Of a DNA stretch of 64,000 bases, positions 23,551-32,465 are shown piece after piece (position 1 is the stretch's first letter; every line of letters starts with the position of its first letter). The stretch is from a bacterium (GTDB taxonomy: Bacteria; Hinthialibacterota; Hinthialibacteria; OLB16): NCBI GenBank assembly GCA_022072055.1, contig JAJVIK010000004.1, positions 367,950-431,949 on the forward strand, in the 5' to 3' direction. Below the pieces are notes generated by a model that was not told the DNA's origin, searched no databases, and was given only the letters and a program-made list of their open reading frames with translations. The position numbers were made by a program, and so were the translations under genes.

Positions 23551-24299
23551 CCGGACTCAACCGGGATTCCTCGATTCCGCTGTTTCGACAACTTGCGGAC
23601 ATCCTCCGTAATCTAATCCGGCAGGGGGCCTATCCGGAGGGCAAGCCTCTTCCAAGCATGGAGGCCATTGCCGCCGCGCACCAGGTCACGGCGGTGGTCG
23701 TTCGCAAGGCCTTTCGCCTCCTGGAGGAGGAGGGATGGACTGAGCACGGTCAAGAGGAAGCGCCGCTTGCGCGCCATCCCAAGCCCGCGAAGGGGGTTTC
23801 CCTGCTGTGGGATCCGGCGGACCTGCGATTCGACGGTGACGGGGCGGTTGAAGTCCGTGTTCTGTCGAAGGTCATGACCAGCCTTTCGCGCGAGGCGTTG
23901 CGGGTCTTCGAGGTGCATGGGAGATCTGGGCATCAAGCCTCGCGGATTGTGAAGCTGCATCGCGTCGGCGGGCGTCCGATGGCTCTGGAGCAGATCCTCG
24001 CGCCGGTGTCCGAGCTCCCTGGGTTGGTGATGAAAGACCATCGTCACTCGAACATCTTCCGACTGATTGAGGCCGATTATGGGAAACCGCTCGCGCGAGT
24101 CCTTCAACGGATTCACCTCCGCGATTTAACCGCCGAGGAGGCAAAGACGCTGGAATCGGTGGAGGAGTTCCCCGCGCTGGCGATTGAGCAAACGCTCATC
24201 GGCAGACGCGGGCCGATCGCGTTGGTCGAGTGGGTGGTTCCGGGGGGGAGAAGCGCGGTGGCGATGGAGGGTTTCACATATCGACCTAAGAGACCATGA
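23547..24299 (+). CDS. GntR-family (HutC/UTRA type) transcription regulator
   Basis: The 250-residue regulator has an N-terminal winged helix (IPLFRQLADILRNLIRQGAY, PEGKPLPSMEAIAAAHQVTAVVVRKAFRLLEEEG) and a C-terminal UTRA-like effector domain (ALEQILAPVSELPGL through AIEQTLIGRRGPIALVEWVV). The linker between them looks shortened and degenerate relative to HutC. Ligand and target are unknown. The ATGA overlap with der forces co-translation, an unusual partnership. Confidence 0.8.
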   Translation: MTGLNRDSSIPLFRQLADILRNLIRQGAYPEGKPLPSMEAIAAAHQVTAVVVRKAFRLLEEEGWTEHGQEEAPLARHPKPAKGVSLLWDPADLRFDGDGAVEVRVLSKVMTSLSREALRVFEVHGRSGHQASRIVKLHRVGGRPMALEQILAPVSELPGLVMKDHRHSNIFRLIEADYGKPLARVLQRIHLRDLTAEEAKTLESVEEFPALAIEQTLIGRRGPIALVEWVVPGGRSAVAMEGFTYRPKRP

Positions 24300-24316
24300 A
24301 ACCCTTGTAAGCGGCC

Positions 24317-24345
24317 TTGCACCAGATTCAACTGGTCCCTAGACT
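24317..24345 (+). promoter_or_regulatory. Possible promoter of the HEPN-like cluster
   Basis: TTGCAC (24317-24322), 17 bases, TAGACT (24340-24345). The predicted start is at or next to ATG 24353, so the mRNA would be almost leaderless. Confidence 0.35.
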
Positions 24346-24352
24346 AGGGGAT

Positions 24353-24679
24353 ATGGAGACTCCCGTGGAAACAATCCTTGAGGTAGCGCGTAAGCTGGCG
24401 GAGCATCATGCCAGGATTGAGCCATCCATTCGACGTATTTTCTTGTTCCCCGACACGGACGAAATCCGCCTTGTCGAGGTCGATCAAGATACTTCGCCCA
24501 CCGAGGGAGATGAGATTCACCCGTGGTACTTCAATCCCGATCCTGAAACCGGAGTGTTTTTCCCCTCTGGGGTTGCGGTGATCACTCCCGACGAATGCCT
24601 TCGATTGTCTCCTCCAGCTACTTGGGGGACATGGAAGGACGCCGTCGAGATCTGGCCAACAATCATCCCCCATGGGTAA
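24353..24679 (+). CDS. Small hypothetical protein, partner of HEPN-like gene
   Basis: The 108-residue soluble acidic protein starts at METPVETILEVARKLAEHHA. Its body (RRIFLFPDTDEIRLVEVDQD, then FFPSGVAVITPDECLRL) is alpha/beta without a family I can name. It overlaps the next gene by 8 bases, and that gene encodes a HEPN-like protein. HEPN proteins usually come in two-gene modules, so it may be an antidote or adaptor, by context only. It could equally be a stand-alone protein of unknown role. Confidence 0.55.
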   Translation: METPVETILEVARKLAEHHARIEPSIRRIFLFPDTDEIRLVEVDQDTSPTEGDEIHPWYFNPDPETGVFFPSGVAVITPDECLRLSPPATWGTWKDAVEIWPTIIPHG

Positions 24680-25160
24680 TCCGTGGCGGGCGGCTTTCCT
24701 TCTACAGGCTCGCTCGGATTTCGACATGGCAAAGGAGCTCCGCAAGGCTGGCGCGCCAGATTGCCACTGGCTTCACTTCCTCCAGATGGCCACCGAGAAG
24801 CTCTCGAAGGGAGTGTCCTGCTCACCAACGAAGATGGATGCGCCTCCGCGTTCACACAGAGGGTTCTCGGTCTTCATCCGAAAGGAGGCGCGGCGGGCAG
24901 AAGGGCTACGCAGATTCCTGAAACTTGAGTTGGATCAATTCCGGCGTAATCTCGAGACTCTGGAACCTATCGTTCATGAGATTGAGCGACTTGCCCCGGC
25001 GATTGCCGGTGATGGGCCGAACGCGGAATACCCATGGGCCGCGCCAGGAATGGTCCAGGCGCCAGTTTCTTACCGTTTCCCGGAGATTACGGTGTGGAAC
25101 GGTCCGCACTTGGACAGGCTGTATCGGCTCCTGGAGGGGTGTTTCAGAGTCTTCCACTGA
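24672..25160 (+). CDS. HEPN-like domain protein
   Basis: The 162-residue protein begins with a helical segment WRAAFLLQARSDFDMAKELR, then WLHFLQMATEKLSKGV. This matches the HEPN pattern of a helix with A-x-x-D followed by a helix with a-x-E-K-x-x-K. The strict RNase motif R-x4-6-H is not visible, so a catalytic role is doubtful. Its start lies inside the previous gene. No nucleotidyltransferase (MNT) partner is present, unlike classical HEPN-MNT modules. Confidence 0.5.
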   Translation: MGNPWRAAFLLQARSDFDMAKELRKAGAPDCHWLHFLQMATEKLSKGVSCSPTKMDAPPRSHRGFSVFIRKEARRAEGLRRFLKLELDQFRRNLETLEPIVHEIERLAPAIAGDGPNAEYPWAAPGMVQAPVSYRFPEITVWNGPHLDRLYRLLEGCFRVFH

Positions 25161-25174
25161 CAGAGGCCCGTAAG

Positions 25175-25957
25175 ATGACCTCGCTGATGCTCTCCTCTTT
25201 CATTCTTCTGACCTTGCCGACTGGAATTCCCAACGAGGATCAAGCCGATCAAGTTACCCTCGCGCGTCTCTCATCCGAAATAGACTCGTTCTTCCGCAAA
25301 ATCACAGGAACAGCGGTCGAGTATCTGCATCTGGAGAAGGGCGGAGGGTACTCCCGAATCCATAGGACGGACCTTGGAACGGAAGAAGTATTGGAGACAG
25401 GAACCTGGAAACAGGGTGATAACGAAGAGGCCGTACTTATTTCGAAGACTCGCTACCGTGACATTGTGGTGGAACCACTCAAACTGTTTGTGGGACGCGA
25501 GGACCGCCTGGGGGTCTTGTCCACCGTTCGCGAGCGCCTACTGCGGGTCTTGGATGAAAGTCAGGAACACAGACTCGCTCGGAAGAGGCTCGAAGGGATC
25601 AAGGCGCCAAGTGATCAGTTCTCCGCTGTTGTGGTGTCTGGGACGTGTGGACAGGTGGCTCGCACAACGGTTGAGGCCTTGATCAGAGAGATCGATGCCT
25701 TCCTTGCATCAGATGAGAAGAACCACTTTCACTTCACCCCGATGAAATACAGGGACGTGAACTTCCTCGTTTGGATGGATTCGGAGACCTCATTAAACCG
25801 AAGCCCGAGGGAGATCAAAGAGAGGATCGACGAATCCTACCCACAAAGGCCGCTCAGCATTTGGATTCAGATTGACGAGGCCACCTTCGATAGGAATACA
25901 TCTCGAATCAGCCAGCTCATCTCCAGTTTCTTCGACTTCCTCTCCGGTCAGCGTTGA
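25175..25957 (+). CDS. Secreted hypothetical protein
   Basis: The 260-residue protein starts at ATG 25175 with a hydrophobic signal (MTSLMLSSFILLTLPTGIPN). The mature region shows alternating strands and a helical C-terminus, with no motif I recognise. It follows the HEPN-like gene by 14 bases on the same strand and may share its transcript. Its 3' end overlaps the convergent esterase gene by 10 bases. Confidence 0.55.
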   Translation: MTSLMLSSFILLTLPTGIPNEDQADQVTLARLSSEIDSFFRKITGTAVEYLHLEKGGGYSRIHRTDLGTEEVLETGTWKQGDNEEAVLISKTRYRDIVVEPLKLFVGREDRLGVLSTVRERLLRVLDESQEHRLARKRLEGIKAPSDQFSAVVVSGTCGQVARTTVEALIREIDAFLASDEKNHFHFTPMKYRDVNFLVWMDSETSLNRSPREIKERIDESYPQRPLSIWIQIDEATFDRNTSRISQLISSFFDFLSGQR

Positions 25958-26826
25958 AGAAACCCAACCTCCCTCAAGAACCCCTCCATCCTCCGGATCG
26001 TGTCCGCGTAGTCCTTCCCCTTCCCTTCCCGGTGGTTGAAGAATCCGTGCCCACGGCCTTCATAGGGGACAAGCTCGCATCGGTTCCCCAGCTCAAGCAT
26101 CCTCTTGGTGAACGATTCGGCCACCTCGAAGGGGACCGTCTCATCGGCGGTTCCATGGAAGATGATCGTGGGCGGAGCGCCGGGTTTGACATGGCGAAGG
26201 GGGGAGGCTCGCTCCGCCTCGGTCCCAAAGCCGCGATCCGTTCGGAGGCGGCTCGTGTCGAGTGCGGGGTTGAAGAGAATGAGAGCATTGGGAACCGCGC
26301 TCACCGACTTGTCGTCGCTTGGCTCATCAAAGGCGTCAATGAACGCGGCGGCGGCGGCGAGATGCCCTCCCGCCGAGCCGCCCGAGGCGACTATCCGATT
26401 GGGATCGACCCCCAGGCTCGCGGAGTGGGCGCGAACCCAGCGGATGGCCGAGCGCGCATCCGCGATGCTCGCCAGCGGAGTGGTCCCGTGACGGTCCCGC
26501 ACCCGGTAGTCCACCGTGATCCCCACCAAACCAAGCTGAGCGAAGTGGCGGCAATGCGGCTCGAACTGGCTCGGATTCCCTTTCGTCCAACCCCCTCCGA
26601 AGAAGAACACCAGGGCGGGTCGAAGCTCCGCTGTGGAGCTCGGCGCCGGTTGGTAAACGGTCAGCGAGAGGGAAACATCCCTGATGGTCTTGTAGACACG
26701 GGTCAAGGGGAAAGGCTGCTCTTCGGCCGCGCGCGCGCCCGGGACACCCCCGGTGAATCCATGGAAGATCAGCCCAAGAAAGGCCAAGTGGGACAGTTGA
26801 AATCCGCGACTCGATCGCGCGCGCAT
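25948..26826 (-). CDS. Secreted BD-FAE-type alpha/beta hydrolase (esterase)
   Basis: The protein has 292 residues from ATG 26826; an alternative ATG at 26877 adds 17. A signal peptide ends near GARA-AEE. The hydrolase has the HSL/BD-FAE layout: oxyanion motif FFFGGGWTKG, nucleophile VASGGSAGGH, acid FHGTADETVPFE and histidine EGRGHGFFN, a full Ser-Asp-His triad. Such enzymes remove ester decorations (acetyl or feruloyl) from plant-type polysaccharides. The natural substrate is not determinable here. Confidence 0.82.
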   Translation of the reverse strand: MRARSSRGFQLSHLAFLGLIFHGFTGGVPGARAAEEQPFPLTRVYKTIRDVSLSLTVYQPAPSSTAELRPALVFFFGGGWTKGNPSQFEPHCRHFAQLGLVGITVDYRVRDRHGTTPLASIADARSAIRWVRAHSASLGVDPNRIVASGGSAGGHLAAAAAFIDAFDEPSDDKSVSAVPNALILFNPALDTSRLRTDRGFGTEAERASPLRHVKPGAPPTIIFHGTADETVPFEVAESFTKRMLELGNRCELVPYEGRGHGFFNHREGKGKDYADTIRRMEGFLREVGFLQR

Positions 26827-27034
26827 TCCCCATGGTACCTCAGGAATTCCCGGCGGGGATAGTGCGCTGATACGCATCAGAGACGCCCGAGGCGCTCATC
26901 ATCTGATGACCAATCCGGGGGAAATCGGGCGGGGAATTCACTCATGCCATTAGCAGAAATTGTTTTCCGGAAATCCGCGCGGGTGTAGAATACCTCCTGG
27001 GAAGAACCAGACGAAACGGGAGGAGGGCTTTGCC

Positions 27035-27490
27035 ATGCCGGTCGCGAAATTGAAGGAGTATCTGGACCAGAACCATGTGCGCTATGTGGTGATCATCCAC
27101 TCGCGGGCCTACACCGCGCAGGAGGTCGCCGCCTCGGCCCACATTCCGGGCAAGGAGTTGGCCAAGACTGTCGTGGTGAAAATCGGTGGGAAGATGGCGA
27201 TGGTGGTCCTGCCGGGGTCGCGTCAGGTGGACTTCAAGCGTCTCCGGGAGGAGGCCGGCACCGACCACGCCGAGCTGGCCTCGGAGTCCGAGTTCCGGGA
27301 CCTGTTCCCTGATTGCGAACTGGGCGCGATGCCCCCCTTCGGCAATCTGTATGGGATGGATGTGTATGTGGCGGAGAGCTTGGCCCAAGATGAGGAGATT
27401 GCCTTCAACGCGGGCACGCACACCGAGTTGGTCAAGCTCGCCTACAAGGATTTCGAACGCCTGGTGAAGCCGAAGATGCTGAAGAACTGA
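27035..27490 (+). CDS. YbaK/ProX-type aminoacyl-tRNA deacylase
   Basis: The 151-residue protein starts at ATG 27035 directly after a very strong GGGAGGAGGG. The fold markers are AQEVAASAHIPGKELAKTVV (the Lys that binds aminoacyl-tRNA), then VVLPGSRQVD and the GAMPPFG motif of YbaK/ProX editing proteins. These enzymes hydrolyse mischarged tRNA (for example Cys- or Ala-tRNA(Pro)). It is followed by a strong hairpin and appears monocistronic. Confidence 0.85.
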   Translation: MPVAKLKEYLDQNHVRYVVIIHSRAYTAQEVAASAHIPGKELAKTVVVKIGGKMAMVVLPGSRQVDFKRLREEAGTDHAELASESEFRDLFPDCELGAMPPFGNLYGMDVYVAESLAQDEEIAFNAGTHTELVKLAYKDFERLVKPKMLKN

Positions 27491-27499
27491 TCGGGACTT

Positions 27500-27534
27500 G
27501 AGAGTCGGGGCGGGGTGAACCCGCCCCGACTCTC
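27500..27534 (+). terminator. Bidirectional hairpin terminator
   Basis: A perfect 15-bp stem (GAGAGTCGGGGCGGG / CCCGCCCCGACTCTC) with loop GTGAA lies between two convergent genes. It is very stable in either direction. No clean T-run follows. Confidence 0.7.
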
Positions 27535-27540
27535 GCCCCT

Positions 27541-28509
27541 TCAGAACCAGGTGGCCTTGGTGGCCTTCTCCTTAATGGTCACGCGCTGGAGGAAGGCGAT
27601 AGCCTTTTCAAGCCCTTCCTTGGCTGACATCAGGCTGTCTTCGTGCTCGATGGAGAGCACATGGTCGTACCCGCAGATTTTGAGTGTCGAGACAAAGTCG
27701 TTCCACCACAGTTCACCGTGGCCATAACCGCAAGTGCGGAAAACCCACGAGCGTTCGAGCAAGTCGCCATAGCTCTTGGTGTCCAGGGTTCCGTTGATGG
27801 CCGCCTTGAGCGGCTCGACACGGGTGTCCTTGGCGTGGCAGTAATGGATCGCGCCCTTGAGTTCGCGGACCGCGGCGATCGGATCGATGCCCTGCCAGAA
27901 GAAGTGGCTCGGGTCGAAGTTGGCGCCGACCGTGGTGCCGCAGGCCTTCCGAAGGCGAAGAACCGTTTCCGGGTTATACACGACGAATCCGGGGTGGGCC
28001 TCAAAGGCGAGCTTGATGCCATGATCGCGGGCGAACTTGGCCTCTTGGGTCCAATAGGGGATCACGACCTCATTCCACTGGTAGTCGAGAATCTGGAGGT
28101 AATCGGGCGGCCAGGCGCAGGTGGCCCAGTTGGGGGTGGTGTCCTTGGGGCTGCCGCCGGGACACCCGGAGAACAGGATCACCACCTTGACCCCGATCTT
28201 CTCGGCCAACTGGATGGTCTTGCGCTGAACCTCATGGCAAGACTTGGCGAAATCCTTGTCCGGGTGAATCGGGTTGCCGTGGCAGGAGAGACCGGAGATG
28301 CGGATCTTGCGGCGCTTGAATTCATCGCACCAATCATCGAGGGCCTTCTTGCTCTTGAGCAGTTCATCGAGGGGACAGTGCGCGTTCCCCGGATAATTGC
28401 CGGTGCCGATCTCAACCCAGTCGATCCCCTGCCCCTTGAGGTAATCGAGGGAATCGCCAAGCGGGACCCCGTTGCCCGCCAGAATCGCTGTAAAGACACC
28501 CACATCCAT
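27541..28509 (-). CDS. Xylose-isomerase-like TIM-barrel sugar epimerase/isomerase
   Basis: The 322-residue protein starts at ATG 28509 behind GGAGG. The barrel has the AP-endonuclease-2/xylose isomerase signatures VEIGTGNYPG, AFEAHPGFVVYN, GANFDPSHFFWQG, ALKDT-like CHAKDTRVE and IEHEDSLM, which provide the metal-binding Glu, Asp, His and Glu. Sequence of this type is common in sugar-catabolic gene sets of PVC/FCB bacteria, acting on inositol or ketose derivatives. The exact reaction is unknown. It has no signal peptide, so it is cytoplasmic. Confidence 0.85.
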   Translation of the reverse strand: MDVGVFTAILAGNGVPLGDSLDYLKGQGIDWVEIGTGNYPGNAHCPLDELLKSKKALDDWCDEFKRRKIRISGLSCHGNPIHPDKDFAKSCHEVQRKTIQLAEKIGVKVVILFSGCPGGSPKDTTPNWATCAWPPDYLQILDYQWNEVVIPYWTQEAKFARDHGIKLAFEAHPGFVVYNPETVLRLRKACGTTVGANFDPSHFFWQGIDPIAAVRELKGAIHYCHAKDTRVEPLKAAINGTLDTKSYGDLLERSWVFRTCGYGHGELWWNDFVSTLKICGYDHVLSIEHEDSLMSAKEGLEKAIAFLQRVTIKEKATKATWF

Positions 28510-28681
28510 GATCGGAAACCTCCACGTTGGGATAGGCGGCTCAGACGGCGAACCGTCGAGGGGAATTAGACCACGCGGGTGGGGCGAGATCAACTCCGGG
28601 GAAGGGTCGATTCCAGAGGAAAAGCGCGTGTCGAGGGCCTTAACCCAGACTGGAGCGCACACGCATCATGGCGACTCGGGT

Positions 28682-31600
28682 CTAGAACCGAACGTCAGCC
28701 CGGGCCACGCCCACCGTGGGGAGAATCTGGATGGTTCCGGTGGACGGATCGAACCGGTCACTCGGCTCCCCATTGATCTCGACCGAGCGGATCGGTTTTC
28801 CCTCCGGGTGACGAACCCTAAGGACAATCCGTTTGGGTGGATTGCGCTTGGGCGGCTGGATCTCCGCGCGGATGATTCCCTCGTTGGCCTCCGAACGAAG
28901 CCGGTAGCTGACAGTCCCGAAGGCGGTCGGGGCCTGTTCCACCGCAACCTCCATCCCCTCCTTCAGCCAGTTTGTGGTGACAAACGGCGCGAGCCAAAGC
29001 TCCTCGCCCCGTTCCATCACGAACAGAGTCCGGGTCTGCGCGAGAAACCAGCCGGTTTCATGGGTTTTGTTCCAGCCCCCCATGTTGTGGAAGTGCTCCC
29101 AAAAGGAGAGGTTTTCACGGGACAGAAGGCTGGGGATCGAGTTGAAATAGGAGCGAATGAAGGGCTTCACATCATCACGAAGGGAGTGAAGCTCGGTGAT
29201 TCGCGTGTAGTAGGGCTGGACCTTGGAAAACCCTCCGAGGTTGAACCAATCCGCGCGGTTCCTTTCCTCCGGGTAATCCCCCATGCCGCTTCTCAAGAAC
29301 TGGTCATCCTCCAGGCGCCGCGCCATCCAGTCCGCGAGGTTGGATTGCGGCTCGATGACCCCGAGGGCGAGGAGATAATGCGCGCCGAGTTCCACATCAT
29401 AACACCAGCTCCGATTCCCATCCTCGCCGGGGAAACCCTCGCCTGAAGGTCCGAAGCAGTAGACGGTCGAGGGATCGGCGGGGATAAAAGTCCCATCCGA
29501 AAGCGGGACCGCCGGGGTCCTCGCGACCATCCGGCGGTAGGCGCGAAGGATGTCCTCGCGGAACCCCTCGGCCGACCGAAGCAGGCCCTCCGATTCAGGG
29601 CGCCCGATTTCGGCCAAGGCGCGCGCGGAGTCCCGCAGACCCGCGAGGTAATGCGCGCTGAGCACGAACCGATACGCGAAACGGTTCCAGTCGGCGGCCA
29701 CTCCCGGCGGAAACAGTCCGTACTCGAGAGCCTTTTCGCCCGAGGGAAGCAGGCGCATGGTCTTCTTTCGTTGCGCTTCAATCCAGCGGCAGACTCTTTC
29801 CACCTCAGAGGCGTGGCGCCTCAGCCAGTCGGTTTCGCGCCATAGATGGAAATGCTCCGCGAGAGTCCAGAGATGCCAGCCGGTCCCCATCATGGTGTAT
29901 CCGGTGGTGAGAAACCCCTGGGGGTTGTATTGCTTGATGAAATAATCCAGCGCGCGGCGCGCGAACTCCTCATGCCCCATGCGGCTCATCCCGAGAATCA
30001 CCGAGTGCGCCTCGCTCTCCAGCGGCCCATAGCGGTCCGAGGAGATCCACGCGGCCACGCTTCCATCCGTGGGGTCGTTCCGAGCCGCCAGCAGGCAGTG
30101 GACCTGCGAGGCGCGGATGACATTCTCAAGAAACGGATCGGGGATGTGAATCTTCGCAGAGGATTGGAGGACCTCTTCCCAATAGCTCCGGACGGATTGA
30201 ACCAAACTCTCGGTGGCGGGAAGGTCCGGGAATTCCAGGGGCTTCGGCGCCCATCCGGGGAGGGCAAGGGCGAGACGCGCCGCGCCGCCGGCGGGGAGGG
30301 TGGCTGCGACACGCAACACATCCTGATCGGCGGAGACCGTGAACCCCTCCCGATCATTCCGGGGAATGTAGGCAAGAGGAATCCCCTCGACTTCAACCAC
30401 CTCGCCCTTGTCGGTGGAGCGACACACAGCCTGTTTGCCCTCGACCCGGAATTCCAGATTGAGCGACGCCTCTCTCGGCTCGGCTGAGGGATTCTCAAGG
30501 GTCCATTCGGCCACGCACACCGAGCGCTCATGGAGCCAGGGCGATCCCTCAATTCGCCTTCCCAGCGAGGCGACACATGTCCGCTGGCGGTAGGTCACCC
30601 CTTCCGAGACCAGCTCGATCACCGGAATCGGGAGCCACTCCCCCTCGAGATGGCGACTAACCGCTTCGGTCGGGACTGTGCCGAGGGCGCCGAAGGTCGG
30701 AATCATCCGGCACAGCGGTTTCCAGCTACCCCAGCTCTGGTGGGGATCATCGGCGGTCTGGTTGAAGTCGATCTTCCCGTCTCGATGGGCCGCGAATTTC
30801 CAGTTGTCGCACGCCAGCGAGAGCAGTGTCGGGCCGAGATCCTGGATCGGGTTGTGAACATGCTCCATCGCCGCCTCGAAGGTCTGGTCGGGCATCTCAC
30901 GGACACGCTCCAGCACGGTGCTCCCACTCTCGACGCTCGATGCCACCTCCTCCAGCGCCCTTGGATTCGAGGCGAGTGAGACGAGCACGCCCAGATCGCG
31001 GACATACACTTGCCCGCGCTCCAGGAGGCTTTCCACGGACAGGCCGAAACTCCCGTTTGGCGAGGCGAAGGAAAGAACCGTCCGGTCCCCCTTGTGCGGT
31101 CTTGGGCGACTGTAGCGAACGCGGAGATTCACCGGGTTCCCACGGTCCCAAGACCACTCCAAGCAGGGCGGCGTCTCGCTCCCGGAAATGAACTCCCCGT
31201 TGTAGACGGCGATGCGACCCACTTCCTCATAGTGGCCTCTTGCGGTTTCGACACGGAGTTCGATTTCATCCCAGCGGCTGGGGGTGAAAGCCGAAAGCGA
31301 AGCCACTCGGACAGCGCCTGTGGCCGGGAAAACCCACCGGACCTTCTCCGTGCCATAGACTGGGAATTCGGGATTGGCCTTCCGGTTCACACCGAGCTTC
31401 CAGGATTTCCCCTCGCCCTCGATGGCCCCCGCGAACGGAATCCACTTCCCCTGCCACGGGGATTCTCCGGACCAAAAATCGACACGCGCGTTTTCGCGGG
31501 ATGGGGCATCGGACTCAAACACAATCCCCAGTTCCTTCAACACTCTCCGCTCCGGCCATTCCAGGCCCACGCACACAAACTCGTCCCCGCCGGGAGCGAG

Positions 31601-32299
31601 TTCATACGCCCCCCCCTTGCGGGGGAGCGCGGTTCCAAGAAACAGGTCCTCGAGCGCGAATTCCTGGACTCGATTGTTGCGAGCGCCATCCATCCGCTTG
31701 GGGTCCCAAGCCGAGACGGCTGCAAATGGGGCGATATCGAATGACGCGGCCTCCACCTCCCGGGCTTTCACGCCAGGCTTCCGGACAAGTCGCGCCTCGC
31801 ACCAGTTCGCGCAGTCGCAGTTGATGCCATCCCCGGCATCTGTGACCACCAGGCGCAGGGTGTCCGCCTTTTCAGTTGAGACCTTCAGCGGCAGGGGCGG
31901 ATCGCCATCGCGCAGCACCCCGCTATCGAAACGCTTCTCGCCATCCACGTACACCTGAAAGACCACGCTCCCGGCGCGCCCGTCCTGAGCCTGGACACCG
32001 ACCTCCGCTTCAAAGGTGGAGTACTCGCCCGCCAGATCGAGAACAATCTCTCCCGGCGCGTGATGCCCCAGGCCTCGTGCGTAGGACTTGGCGCCGATTC
32101 GGAGCGGCGCCGGGGCGCGCCCATCGGTGGGCGCGACCGCGGTGTCGATACCCAGCGCTCCCCAACCTTGGGTCAGAACAACCGCGCGCTCATCGAGAAT
32201 CTCGCTCAGGAAATCACCCGGTTCGCAGACGGCGACCGATGCGCTCATGAGCAGGAGCCTGGCGATCTTGGTCACGCGGGGGAGTGGAGGATGAAGCAT
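28682..32299 (-). CDS. Large secreted glycosidase-like protein with NPCBM domain
   Basis: The 1205-residue protein begins with a signal peptide (to about residue 25) behind GGAG. Residues about 35-175 form an NPCBM/NEW2 carbohydrate-binding domain ([35 protein letters not shown]). A central beta-sandwich region (about 200-650) is followed from about 690 by an alpha/alpha barrel typical of six-hairpin glycosidases ([50 protein letters not shown]). It probably attacks alpha-linked glycans outside the cytoplasm. No single GH family can be claimed. Confidence 0.75.
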   Translation of the reverse strand: MLHPPLPRVTKIARLLLMSASVAVCEPGDFLSEILDERAVVLTQGWGALGIDTAVAPTDGRAPAPLRIGAKSYARGLGHHAPGEIVLDLAGEYSTFEAEVGVQAQDGRAGSVVFQVYVDGEKRFDSGVLRDGDPPLPLKVSTEKADTLRLVVTDAGDGINCDCANWCEARLVRKPGVKAREVEAASFDIAPFAAVSAWDPKRMDGARNNRVQEFALEDLFLGTALPRKGGAYELAPGGDEFVCVGLEWPERRVLKELGIVFESDAPSRENARVDFWSGESPWQGKWIPFAGAIEGEGKSWKLGVNRKANPEFPVYGTEKVRWVFPATGAVRVASLSAFTPSRWDEIELRVETARGHYEEVGRIAVYNGEFISGSETPPCLEWSWDRGNPVNLRVRYSRPRPHKGDRTVLSFASPNGSFGLSVESLLERGQVYVRDLGVLVSLASNPRALEEVASSVESGSTVLERVREMPDQTFEAAMEHVHNPIQDLGPTLLSLACDNWKFAAHRDGKIDFNQTADDPHQSWGSWKPLCRMIPTFGALGTVPTEAVSRHLEGEWLPIPVIELVSEGVTYRQRTCVASLGRRIEGSPWLHERSVCVAEWTLENPSAEPREASLNLEFRVEGKQAVCRSTDKGEVVEVEGIPLAYIPRNDREGFTVSADQDVLRVAATLPAGGAARLALALPGWAPKPLEFPDLPATESLVQSVRSYWEEVLQSSAKIHIPDPFLENVIRASQVHCLLAARNDPTDGSVAAWISSDRYGPLESEAHSVILGMSRMGHEEFARRALDYFIKQYNPQGFLTTGYTMMGTGWHLWTLAEHFHLWRETDWLRRHASEVERVCRWIEAQRKKTMRLLPSGEKALEYGLFPPGVAADWNRFAYRFVLSAHYLAGLRDSARALAEIGRPESEGLLRSAEGFREDILRAYRRMVARTPAVPLSDGTFIPADPSTVYCFGPSGEGFPGEDGNRSWCYDVELGAHYLLALGVIEPQSNLADWMARRLEDDQFLRSGMGDYPEERNRADWFNLGGFSKVQPYYTRITELHSLRDDVKPFIRSYFNSIPSLLSRENLSFWEHFHNMGGWNKTHETGWFLAQTRTLFVMERGEELWLAPFVTTNWLKEGMEVAVEQAPTAFGTVSYRLRSEANEGIIRAEIQPPKRNPPKRIVLRVRHPEGKPIRSVEINGEPSDRFDPSTGTIQILPTVGVARADVRF

Positions 32300-32465
32300 T
32301 TCGATCTCCTTGGATGGGAATCGCCGGGGAGTCTACATCACCGGGAGATTCCAGAGGATTCCCATTCCTATTTCGTGGCGCCTCGATTTCCGCTTTCTGA
32401 AATCAGGGGAAGGGGTTACATTACCGAAGAGAGGATGGCTCTGCCTATCAGTCGGGACGCTGCAT

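Noticed and set aside
26959..26991. Promoter upstream of the YbaK gene (TTGTTT ... TAGAAT)
   Set aside because: The spacing is 20 bases, too long for a confident sigma-70 call.
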